A stretch of DNA of 10,504 nt, from assembly GCA_938073925.1 (NCBI GenBank), contig CALJGH010000034.1, positions 1-10,504 of the forward strand, given 5' to 3'. Origin of the DNA: an uncultured Nitrospinaceae bacterium (GTDB lineage Bacteria > Nitrospinota > Nitrospinia > Nitrospinales > VA-1). Every line of letters begins with the position of its first letter. Within the stretch, counting starts at the first letter, position 1. The notes beneath the pieces were generated by a model. That model saw only the letters and a list, made by a program, of their open reading frames with translations. It did not search any database and was not told the origin of the DNA. A program made the translations under genes and the position numbers. Positions 1 to 5,559 of this stretch are shown here, in pieces.

Positions 1-181
1 CAGAAATTCTGCAGCCCTGACTTTTGGCCCACTTGGTGAAATCTTCAGTGAAGTTTTTCTTCTTATCAAGAATCAATTCTAAAATGCCATTCTTTTTCAC
101 TCTTCTGAATTCTTCGGAAGCTAATTCAAAAGCTTTAAAAAATGAAAGACCGCGAATATCGATTGTTCTAAACATTTCCAT
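1..181 (-). CDS. TusA/SirA-like sulfurtransferase-fold protein lacking the catalytic Cys (partial, 3' end off window)
   Basis: Only the first 60 codons are present; the gene runs off the left edge. The translation begins MEMFRTIDIRGLSFFKAF and continues through ILELILDKKK to DFTKWAKSQGCRIS. This matches the TusA layout: a first strand ending D-x-RGL, a helix, the strand G-x-LEL-x-x-D, then a helix ending in G before the next strand. TusA proteins relay persulfide sulfur through the Cys of a RGLxCPxP motif. Here that position is Phe14 and the following Pro is also Phe, so classical sulfur transfer is unlikely from this domain. The ATG at 181 is preceded by GGAGGG (194-189) with 7-base spacing, a strong ribosome binding site; a second in-frame ATG lies at 175. 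The fold assignment is from pattern only. It could be a stand-alone TusA-like protein or the N-terminal domain of something longer. Confidence 0.6.
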   Translation of the reverse strand, partial: MEMFRTIDIRGLSFFKAFELASEEFRRVKKNGILELILDKKKNFTEDFTKWAKSQGCRIS

Positions 182-340
182 AGTGAATCCCTCCGTTATA
201 TTGCCTGTCCTAATAAAGGTGGTAGATCAAGTTCATTAAAATCATTCTAAGCATACAAAATTAAAAAGCTGTTAATCCGGCATTAATTATTTTTAATATT
301 TTAGTGTTAGACGAGAGGGTATTTTTTATAGTCATTTGAA

Positions 341-354
341 ATAATAGCTATTAT
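341..354. promoter_or_regulatory. perfect 14-bp palindrome (possible operator)
   Basis: ATAATAG followed directly by its reverse complement CTATTAT. It lies about 150 bases upstream of the LRR start and 160 bases upstream of the TusA-like start. A dimeric regulator site is possible, but in AT-rich DNA such palindromes also arise by chance. Confidence 0.25.
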
Positions 355-411
355 GAGTTTTCTGGTGTGCAGAAGAGTTCATATGAGATTAGCAAAATAG
401 GCTTGTTTCCA

Positions 412-425
412 ATTCATATATGAAT
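412..425. promoter_or_regulatory. perfect 14-bp palindrome (possible operator)
   Basis: ATTCATA followed directly by TATGAAT, about 80 bases upstream of the LRR gene start and 17 bases upstream of the TATAGT hexamer at 442-447. This is where an activator or repressor site would be expected. The sequence differs from the palindrome at 341-354, so they are not obviously sites for the same protein. Confidence 0.28.
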
Positions 426-504
426 ACTAGAGGGGATAAGATATAGTTATTCATTAAAGCTATTAAGAAATTTTCTAAGACCGATTGGTAATCAGGAGAG
501 CTAA

Positions 505-1449
505 ATGGGCATTGAACGTGGTGGAGATGCAGAGTACGAAGAATTTGAGCCCTCTTATGAGGAAAAAGCTGAAAAACTTGAGGCAACTTTAAAACCCTTA
601 CTGGAGGAAAGCCCTGATTCGCTAAAACTTTCAGGAAAATATATAGCTACGGATGAGGTGAAAATCATTGGCAATTATTCGCTTATGAAGTCAGTCAGAT
701 CGCTCGACTTAAGTGATAACCAGATCAATGACGAAGCATTGTTGAATCTTTTCGAGTCCGATATCCTTTGTGGATTAGAAGAGCTTTATTTGCAGATAAA
801 TTTCTTAACGGGGAAAGGATTGAGTGAACTTGCGCAATCTGAAAAGATAAAAATTAAAAACCTAAAAGTTCTGGTTCTTTCAGATAACCGTTTAAGTGAT
901 TTATCCATTGCGGAAATGCTGCTTTCCAATCATTTTCAAAACTTGGAGTCGTTGGATATAGGTTGGAATGAAGCCGGAAACGAAACGGCTAAGTCTTTGA
1001 GCACGACCACTACTTTTCCTAAGCTGAAGAAGCTCGAGATGGAGCGTAGCTATGTTGATGAAAAAGGGTTCAGCGAATTCATTAAAGGAGAGTTGGCTGA
1101 TCAGTTAGAAGAGTTAGATATTTCAGCCAATAAAATTAAAGATGAATCCATTAAAATTCTAGCACAAGCCCCTAAATGGAAATCCCTGAAAACGCTTCGA
1201 ATATCGCAGAATAGATTTGGTAATGAGGGTGCAAAGGCTTTGGGTGAATCCGTTTCAATGAGTGGCCTGATCAAGCTTTATGCGGGCAGGAATTATTTTG
1301 ATGCAGAAGGAGCGCAAGCTATTTATGAAAGTAAAACGTTGAAAAAACTCAAAACTTTGGTAATTAAAGAGGAAGTTGATGACGGCTCGGGTCTTGTCAA
1401 TTACTCGCGGCCGGAGCTTTTACGGCCGGATGATCCAAACGCGATTTGA
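505..1449 (+). CDS. leucine-rich repeat protein, ribonuclease-inhibitor type (LRR 1 of 3)
   Basis: A 314-residue protein with no signal peptide or membrane segment, so probably cytoplasmic. After an acidic N-terminal region (about 1-38) and a degenerate first strand (39-63), eight LRRs run from residue 64 to 281. Seven are exactly 27 residues and the second (91-119) is 29. The consensus is LxxLxLxxNxIxxEGAxxL, with clear examples starting at 201, 228 and 255. The 27-28 residue length and helical second half match the ribonuclease-inhibitor class, which forms curved protein-binding scaffolds. No catalytic domain is attached; the tail (about 295-314) is short and proline-containing. The ATG at 505 has AGGAG at 494-498 with 6-base spacing. 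The gene is a single transcription unit, convergent with the next LRR gene. The binding partner and role cannot be told from the sequence. Confidence 0.9.
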   Translation: MGIERGGDAEYEEFEPSYEEKAEKLEATLKPLLEESPDSLKLSGKYIATDEVKIIGNYSLMKSVRSLDLSDNQINDEALLNLFESDILCGLEELYLQINFLTGKGLSELAQSEKIKIKNLKVLVLSDNRLSDLSIAEMLLSNHFQNLESLDIGWNEAGNETAKSLSTTTTFPKLKKLEMERSYVDEKGFSEFIKGELADQLEELDISANKIKDESIKILAQAPKWKSLKTLRISQNRFGNEGAKALGESVSMSGLIKLYAGRNYFDAEGAQAIYESKTLKKLKTLVIKEEVDDGSGLVNYSRPELLRPDDPNAI

Positions 1450-1464
1450 TTTTCAAGGAAGACC

Positions 1465-1496
1465 CTGGAAATTTAAAATATTTTTAACTTTTCCAG
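1465..1496. terminator. possible bidirectional hairpin between convergent LRR genes
   Basis: A perfect 7-bp outer stem (CTGGAAA 1465-1471 with TTTCCAG 1490-1496) and a 6-bp AT inner stem (TTAAAA 1473-1478 with TTTTAA 1482-1487) are separated by a small internal mismatch, with a 3-base loop. It sits at the convergent junction, as a shared terminator would, and overlaps the last codons of the minus-strand LRR gene. Neither strand has a proper T-run after the stem, so it is not a canonical Rho-independent terminator. Confidence 0.35.
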
Positions 1497-2132
1497 CTTA
1501 GTCAGTTTGGGTGAGTTTTTTAACGCAGATTTTGCTTCTTCAGACTTGATTCTGTTTCCTCCCAAATGCAGATAATTCAGATTACTTAAATTTTCTGAAT
1601 CGGCAATGGCCAGTGCGCCTTCATCTCCCACACGATTATCCACCAGATTCATATGCTCCACTTTTGTAAGAAAAGGTGATTGGGCCAGGGCTTTGGCTCC
1701 TTCTGCGGTAATGCCATTGCATTCCAGATTTAATGTCACCACTTCGGAAAATAAATCAGCCTGGGCAAGGATAGCCATGCCTTCGTCTCCCAGATCGTTA
1801 GAGCCTAAATGCAAATAATTCACTTTTGGGAGGATAGGCGAATCAACAAGAATTTGCAGACCTTCTGGTCCGAGTTGGTTATGGGTGATAATGATGCTGG
1901 AAATGGTTTTGACAAACGGGAAGTGAGCGATCATTTCGGCGAGGTCGCGTCCGTGATTTTCATCTATTTTTCCTGATTTAGAGAAAAGGTAGGCATCCTG
2001 GATTTTAAGGACTTTTTTGTCCTTAATATTTTCGAAAAGTATCTTTTCTTTCGGCGACAAGTTTTCGCCTTCGTTGCCATAGTTTTCGCCATCGTTACAA
2101 AGCTCTTCCCAGTTTTTTAATTTATCTTGCAT
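1473..2132 (-). CDS. leucine-rich repeat protein, ribonuclease-inhibitor type (LRR 2 of 3)
   Basis: A 219-residue protein without a signal peptide. Residues 1-76 form an acidic cap including the short near-duplicate GENYGNEGENL (15-25) and a degenerate strand starting VLKIQDAYLF (41-50). Four LRRs of exactly 27 residues follow (77-103, 104-130, 131-157, 158-184), then one of 28 (185-212) and a short closing strand LEKLKIF. The repeats fit LxxLxLxxNxIxxEGAxxL closely, for example VNYLHLGSNDLGDEG. This is the same repeat class as the other two LRR proteins here and probably a paralogue. The gene lies 5 bases downstream of the Hcp-like gene's stop and has no clear ribosome binding site, so it is likely co-transcribed and perhaps translationally coupled with it. 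It is a scaffold or binding protein of unknown partner. Confidence 0.9.
   Translation of the reverse strand: MQDKLKNWEELCNDGENYGNEGENLSPKEKILFENIKDKKVLKIQDAYLFSKSGKIDENHGRDLAEMIAHFPFVKTISSIIITHNQLGPEGLQILVDSPILPKVNYLHLGSNDLGDEGMAILAQADLFSEVVTLNLECNGITAEGAKALAQSPFLTKVEHMNLVDNRVGDEGALAIADSENLSNLNYLHLGGNRIKSEEAKSALKNSPKLTKLEKLKIF
2061..2102. repeat. 21-bp imperfect tandem duplication inside LRR 2
   Basis: Two adjacent 21-base units (2061-2081 and 2082-2102) both begin GTTTTCGCC and share 14 of their first 15 bases, then diverge slightly. On the coding strand they encode the CNDGENY / GNEGENL pair in the acidic N-terminal cap. This looks like an in-frame replication-slippage duplication. Confidence 0.6.
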
Positions 2133-2137
2133 AGAGT

Positions 2138-2599
2138 TTATCGCTTAAGTCTCTTTTCTTTTGCGCAACCCCCTTGATTACCCATATCACATGCTTTCTT
2201 GTAATACTTGATGGCCTTTTTTTGTCTGCCTTCTTTGTAGTTCAGAGTGCCTAGGTTATAGCAGGCAGGGTCTTCTCCAGCTTCACAGGATTTATCAAAC
2301 ATTTTTCGAGCCTGTTTGAAATCTTTACTATACGGTGTCCCTTTCATAGCCAAAAGAATTCCACCATTGGTGCACCCTGTCATATATCCCGCATCGCAGG
2401 CTTTTTCATAAAACTTGAGAGCGGTTTTATTATCTCTTTCAACGACCCGATAGCGTTCCCCCATTTTAAAACAAGCTGTTGAGTTACCTTCGGTACAAAG
2501 GGCTTCTAATCTTTCTTCTTGCGTTTGTTCTGCCAAGGCGGCGGGAGCAAAAATAATAATGGTCATCAGGATAACCATGGCTTTGATAAAATATTTCAC
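2138..2599 (-). CDS. exported Sel1/Hcp-like cysteine-paired repeat protein
   Basis: A 153-residue protein. Residues 1-23 form a signal peptide: a basic start, a hydrophobic core around 8-19, and a likely signal peptidase I site after ALA23. The mature part carries four C-x7-C pairs (Cys35/43, 68/76, 105/113, 137/145) within Sel1-type helical repeats such as YEKACDAGYMTGC and YKKACDMGNQGGC, spaced 32-37 residues apart. This is the pattern of Helicobacter cysteine-rich (Hcp) proteins, where each helix pair is locked by a disulfide. It is most likely a small periplasmic solenoid involved in protein binding. Enzymatic activity, such as the penicillin-binding activity reported for some Hcp proteins, cannot be inferred. 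The start is GTG at 2599, with AGAGG five bases upstream; the ATG two bases earlier is out of frame. It is the first gene of a two-gene unit with LRR 2. Confidence 0.82.
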   Translation of the reverse strand: MKYFIKAMVILMTIIIFAPAALAEQTQEERLEALCTEGNSTACFKMGERYRVVERDNKTALKFYEKACDAGYMTGCTNGGILLAMKGTPYSKDFKQARKMFDKSCEAGEDPACYNLGTLNYKEGRQKKAIKYYKKACDMGNQGGCAKEKRLKR

Positions 2600-2643
2600 A
2601 TCGACCTCTTTTCCGGTGGGTAAAAGGTTTTTTTAATGATTGA

Positions 2644-2652
2644 ATTATATCA
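2644..2652 (-). promoter_or_regulatory. extended -10 promoter for the Hcp-like/LRR unit
   Basis: Read on the minus strand, 2652 to 2644 is TGATATAAT, a perfect extended -10 element (TGn followed by TATAAT). No good -35 lies 17 bases upstream, which is typical of extended -10 promoters. Transcription would begin near 2637, giving an untranslated leader of about 38 bases that contains the AGAGG site before the GTG at 2599. Confidence 0.6.
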
Positions 2653-2754
2653 TAGGCATTTTTTAAAGGTTGGAAAAGCTTTTTAGGAAGGAATAATTGA
2701 TTCATAATCTTTCGTTTGCATCATTGTAGATATTTTATTAACCTTCATAGACTC

Positions 2755-2760
2755 TATAAA
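2755..2760 (+). promoter_or_regulatory. possible -10 box upstream of aroK
   Basis: TATAAA about 70 bases upstream of the GTG start. No recognisable -35 lies at 16-18 bases, so the call rests only on the hexamer and its position in the divergent gap between the Hcp-like gene and aroK. It would account for transcription of the four-gene plus-strand cluster. Confidence 0.3.
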
Positions 2761-2827
2761 GCGAAAGGCCTCATTTTTTAAAGGCTTGATTCGTCAATTC
2801 ATTAGAAGCTTAATAAGTGGAATTTCC

Positions 2828-3349
2828 GTGAATATTGTAATGCTGGGTTATCGTGGTACGGGAAAGTCGGTGATCTCAAAAATTCTTTCCGTGAAGCTGC
2901 GCATGGAACTGTATAAGATCGATGTTCTGATTTCTCGCTCTGCTGGTAAATCGATTCCTGAAATTGTTGCTGAAGAGGGTTGGGAGAGTTTTCGAAAACG
3001 GGAATCCGAAATCGTAGCCGAAGTTTCTGGTAAGGCTAAAAATAGTATCATTGATTGTGGGGGTGGGGTGGTTTTAAACGATGCGAATATTGCGAATCTG
3101 AAACAAGACGGAGTGTGTGTTGTTCTCACCGCTAGTCTCGAAACTATAATTAAAAGAATTCGTCATGATCGAAACCGGCCTGCTTTGAAAAGCGGAATGA
3201 GCTTTAAAGAGGAGCAGAAAAAAAATCTGGCGGAGCGGGAGGAGAAATATCGCGCTGCTGCTAATTTTTTATGCGACACCTCAAATCGTCGTCCAGGAGA
3301 AACGGTGGCAGAAATAACAGAGTTTTTAAAAACCAAGGGGTGGATTTGA
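2828..3349 (+). CDS. aroK: shikimate kinase
   Basis: Phosphorylates the 3-hydroxyl of shikimate with ATP in the cytoplasmic chorismate (aromatic amino acid) pathway. The protein from the GTG at 2828 is 173 residues, normal for the family, and begins VNIVMLGYRGTGKS, carrying strand 1 and the Walker A P-loop at residues 7-14. The other family residues are all visible in this numbering: Asp32 (shikimate binding), Arg56 in the ESFRKRE segment, Gly78-80 (GGG), the lid RPAL at 117-120, and Arg137 in REEKYR. The enzyme should be active. The frame is open back to a TTG at 2786, but that would add 14 residues the family lacks and has its purine-rich site only one base away. The GTG has only a weak GTGG ahead of it. 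The gene heads a tight cluster with LRR 3, a DNA glycosylase and an O-methyltransferase; no other aromatic-pathway gene is nearby. Confidence 0.93.
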   Translation: MNIVMLGYRGTGKSVISKILSVKLRMELYKIDVLISRSAGKSIPEIVAEEGWESFRKRESEIVAEVSGKAKNSIIDCGGGVVLNDANIANLKQDGVCVVLTASLETIIKRIRHDRNRPALKSGMSFKEEQKKNLAEREEKYRAAANFLCDTSNRRPGETVAEITEFLKTKGWI

Positions 3350-3350
3350 A

Positions 3351-4163
3351 ATGATGAGTCCAATGTTTGAAAGCTTAGTGGTGAATAGCTTGACGATTCT
3401 GGCCGATGAACCAGATGATGCTACCGCTATGGTATGGAACGAAGCAGAGACCCAGGCAGAACTGGAAGGTAATGAAAAAGCGATTTATCGGCTTGACCTG
3501 AACGATAAAGAAATTTTGTTGGAAGATATTGAAGATCTTATAGCCTATAACAAAATCCATAAAGTCAAAGACTTCAGGCTCGATAAAAACGAGTTCTTTG
3601 ATGAGGGTGTGGAGTTGCTGGCCGAAGCTTCGGCTTTAGGAAAGTTATTGACCCTTTCCCTTGCCCATAATAAGCTTAGCGATAACGCAGCTCGCTCACT
3701 TGCCGCCTCAAAAATTATTGTGAACCTACAAAAATTATTTTTGCAGGGAAACCAAATTGGTGTTGAAGGTATGAAAGCCTTAGTCGGGTCTGACAATCTT
3801 ACGAATTTACAACTTTTGTATCTCAATGTGAATCCAATAGGTCCGGAAGGAGCCATGGTTTTAGGTGGCTCTGGAAAAATTGTGCAGTTGCAGGAACTTT
3901 ATTTACAAAATACAGGTTTAGGAGAAAAAGGATTGCAAGCGCTTTGTGAGTCGGGAAATTTTAAAAACCTCAAACTTCTTTCTCTTTCAAAAAACGGACT
4001 GGATGACCATGCTGCGGAATTGATCTATCATTCAAAGGCTTTTCCAGAACTGGAAACGCTGGATCTTTATAATAATAAAATCACTGATCAGGCGGTAGAC
4101 CAGCTTCGATCCTCGCCAAACCTTCCCAAACTAAAAGCTCTGCAAGTCGACTGGCGAAGTTGA
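3351..4163 (+). CDS. leucine-rich repeat protein, ribonuclease-inhibitor type (LRR 3 of 3)
   Basis: A 270-residue protein with no signal peptide or membrane segment. After an acidic N-terminal region (1-44), residues 45-260 are eight consecutive repeats of exactly 27 residues (starting at 45, 72, 99, 126, 153, 180, 207 and 234). The first is degenerate; a closing strand LKALQVDW follows. A typical repeat begins LQKLFLQGNQIGVEGMKAL. This is the most regular of the three LRR proteins. The ATG at 3351 lies one base after the shikimate kinase stop, with AAGGGG at 3335-3340 inside the end of aroK as its ribosome binding site; ATGs at 3354 and 3363 are also in frame. Its stop overlaps the ribosome binding site of the DNA glycosylase gene. 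The close packing implies one transcript, but a functional link to shikimate or DNA repair is not shown. Confidence 0.91.
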   Translation: MMSPMFESLVVNSLTILADEPDDATAMVWNEAETQAELEGNEKAIYRLDLNDKEILLEDIEDLIAYNKIHKVKDFRLDKNEFFDEGVELLAEASALGKLLTLSLAHNKLSDNAARSLAASKIIVNLQKLFLQGNQIGVEGMKALVGSDNLTNLQLLYLNVNPIGPEGAMVLGGSGKIVQLQELYLQNTGLGEKGLQALCESGNFKNLKLLSLSKNGLDDHAAELIYHSKAFPELETLDLYNNKITDQAVDQLRSSPNLPKLKALQVDWRS

Positions 4164-4170
4164 GGTTTGT

Positions 4171-4800
4171 ATGGCGCAAAAACTTCCCAGTAGAAAAGCA
4201 ATTCTCAAACATTTTGATTTGCGGGACCCGGTCATGGCGGCGACGATTCGCGAAAAAGGCGCTTTCAAGCTGAGTCGTAATCGCAACTATTTTCTGGTTT
4301 TATGTAAGGCCATCATTGGTCAGCAAATTTCAATAAAAGCGGCCGAGTCGATCACGAAACGTTTTCAAAGTTTGTTTCAAGGACATATTCCAACACCTGA
4401 AAAAGTAGGCGTTATTTCTGTGGCTAAGTTAAGGCAATCGGGTCTGTCGGGGCAGAAAGTGAAATACTTGAAAGACCTGAGCGCGCGATTTTTAGATGGC
4501 TCTATTAGAACGCATCGGCTCGCCTACCAAAGTAATGATGAGGTGATTAAAAATCTTACGTGTGTTTATGGCATCGGCAAATGGACTGCAGAAATGTTTC
4601 TTATATTTTCTTTGAATCGGATCGATATTTTGCCCTTAGGTGATTTGGGACTCAAAGCAGGAATCAAAAAGATTTATAATATGCGTGGCTTGCCATCTCC
4701 GAAAAAGATGCTTAATCTGGGTAAAAAATGGCACCCAATGGAAACTGTAGCGACTTGGTATGCTTGGCGGATACAAGACTCTGAAATCATAACTTATTAA
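4171..4800 (+). CDS. DNA-3-methyladenine glycosylase, AlkA/Mag1-like (HhH-GPD family)
   Basis: A base-excision repair enzyme that removes alkylated purines from DNA. At 209 residues it is a compact HhH-GPD glycosylase without the extra N-terminal domain of E. coli AlkA, closer in size to yeast Mag1-type enzymes. Visible motifs are AIIGQQIS (47-54), GLSGQKVKYLKDLS (91-104), the helix-hairpin-helix VYGIGKWTAEMFLIF (132-146), and ILPLGDLGLKAGI (153-165), in which Asp158 is the expected catalytic aspartate. There is no iron-sulfur cysteine cluster, which argues against the endonuclease III/MutY branches. The ATG at 4171 follows TGAGG at 4161-4165 with 5-base spacing; that TGA is the stop of LRR 3, so translation may be coupled. 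No Ada-type regulator is nearby. Confidence 0.92.
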   Translation: MAQKLPSRKAILKHFDLRDPVMAATIREKGAFKLSRNRNYFLVLCKAIIGQQISIKAAESITKRFQSLFQGHIPTPEKVGVISVAKLRQSGLSGQKVKYLKDLSARFLDGSIRTHRLAYQSNDEVIKNLTCVYGIGKWTAEMFLIFSLNRIDILPLGDLGLKAGIKKIYNMRGLPSPKKMLNLGKKWHPMETVATWYAWRIQDSEIITY

Positions 4801-4822
4801 ACCTTTTTGATATAAGGCTCTT

Positions 4823-5455
4823 ATGGATTTTATAGATGAAAAAATTGAAGAGTATGCATTCAACCACACCAGTTATGAAGGAGACCTTTTAAAACGTTTG
4901 GAAGAGGAAACCTATGAGAAATTGGAAATTCCTCAAATGACAACGGGAAGAATTGAAGCCAGGCTGCTCAAACTATTAGCGCGGCTTGTAAGTGCTAAAC
5001 GCATTTTAGAAATCGGTACCTTTGCCGGATACAGTGCGCTTTCCATGGCAGAGGCTTTGCCCGAGGAGGGTGAGCTGGTGACCTGTGAAGAGGACCCGGT
5101 AGCAATTGGCTTTGCTAGAAAATATTTTGACTTGAGCACGAATGGAAAAAAGATAACCCAGATGGAAGGCCCGGCGCTGGAGTCCTTGGAATCCATTAAA
5201 GGTCCATTCGATATGGCATTTATAGATGCGGATAAAGAGAATTACGGCAATTATTATGAAGCCATTTTGCCGATGATTCGTTCGGGAGGATTGATAGCCG
5301 TCGATAATGTTTTGTGGAGTGGACGGGTGCTTGATCCGCAAGAAAAGTCGGATAAGGCGATCCACCAATTCAACGAAAGAGTGATTAATGATGAAAGAGT
5401 GGAGTCGGTTTTGCTCACCGTGCGAGATGGATTGAATTGTATTATTAAGAATTAA
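4823..5455 (+). CDS. SAM-dependent O-methyltransferase (caffeoyl-CoA OMT-like, PF01596)
   Basis: A 210-residue class I methyltransferase, normal length for the cation-dependent O-methyltransferase family. Motif I is EIGTFAGYSALSMAEALP (63-80). The acidic Glu89/Glu90 in VTCEED probably hold the SAM ribose, and the metal and substrate site is FIDADKENY (133-141) with DNVLWSGRV (161-169); Asp135, Asp161 and Asn162 are the likely metal ligands. RDGLN (201-205) is the usual C-terminal motif. Bacterial members act on catechol-like small molecules, and one branch (Bacillus YrrM/TrmR) methylates 5-hydroxyuridine in tRNA; the sequence alone does not decide between these. The ATG at 4823 has AAGG at 4814-4817, five bases upstream. 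The gene starts 22 bases after the DNA glycosylase and is probably the last of that operon. Confidence 0.9.
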   Translation: MDFIDEKIEEYAFNHTSYEGDLLKRLEEETYEKLEIPQMTTGRIEARLLKLLARLVSAKRILEIGTFAGYSALSMAEALPEEGELVTCEEDPVAIGFARKYFDLSTNGKKITQMEGPALESLESIKGPFDMAFIDADKENYGNYYEAILPMIRSGGLIAVDNVLWSGRVLDPQEKSDKAIHQFNERVINDERVESVLLTVRDGLNCIIKN

Positions 5456-5461
5456 TTATAA

Positions 5462-5478
5462 TTCTCGAGGCGCGAGAA
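5462..5478 (+). terminator. small hairpin after the O-methyltransferase gene
   Basis: TTCTCG (5462-5467) pairs perfectly with CGAGAA (5473-5478) across a 5-base loop, starting seven bases after the stop codon. No T-run follows on the plus strand. It may help end or stabilise the aroK-LRR-glycosylase-methyltransferase transcript, but it is a weak terminator candidate. Confidence 0.3.
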
Positions 5479-5559
5479 AGGTTGATAGCTGTATGGGGCT
5501 GTGTTAGCGTTATAAAAATTTTTAAACGTGATTAATAATTTCTATGGGATCAATACTTT

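Larger units (their letters stand above)
182..504. other. AT-rich intergenic region between divergent genes
   Basis: This 323-base stretch separates the divergent TusA-like and LRR genes and contains no credible gene. It is very AT-rich, with runs such as the segment around 281-302. It must hold promoters for both flanking genes, but none is close to consensus. Candidate -10 boxes are TATAGT at 442-447 (plus strand) and TAGAAT read at 249-244 (minus strand); neither has a good -35 at 16-18 bases. Two perfect 14-bp palindromes (341-354 and 412-425) are the clearest structured elements. The LRR gene's ribosome binding site, AGGAG at 494-498, lies at the right end. Confidence 0.5.

Noticed and set aside
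24..239. Plus-strand open frame of 71 codons at the left end
   Set aside because: It lies over the minus-strand TusA-like coding sequence, which has a recognisable motif pattern and a strong ribosome binding site; the plus-strand translation has no family features.
389..586. Minus-strand open frame of 65 codons upstream of the first LRR gene
   Set aside because: It overlaps the LRR start and its leader, has no plausible ribosome binding site or recognisable motif, and is best explained as chance in AT-rich DNA.
2484..2705. Minus-strand 73-codon frame overlapping the Hcp-like gene start
   Set aside because: It covers the extended -10 promoter and the signal-peptide coding region in another frame, and the translation looks random.
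2786..2827. TTG start adding 14 residues to shikimate kinase
   Set aside because: The family begins immediately before the P-loop strand, and the purine-rich site is only one base from the TTG. The GTG at 2828 fits better, although the upstream start cannot be fully excluded.
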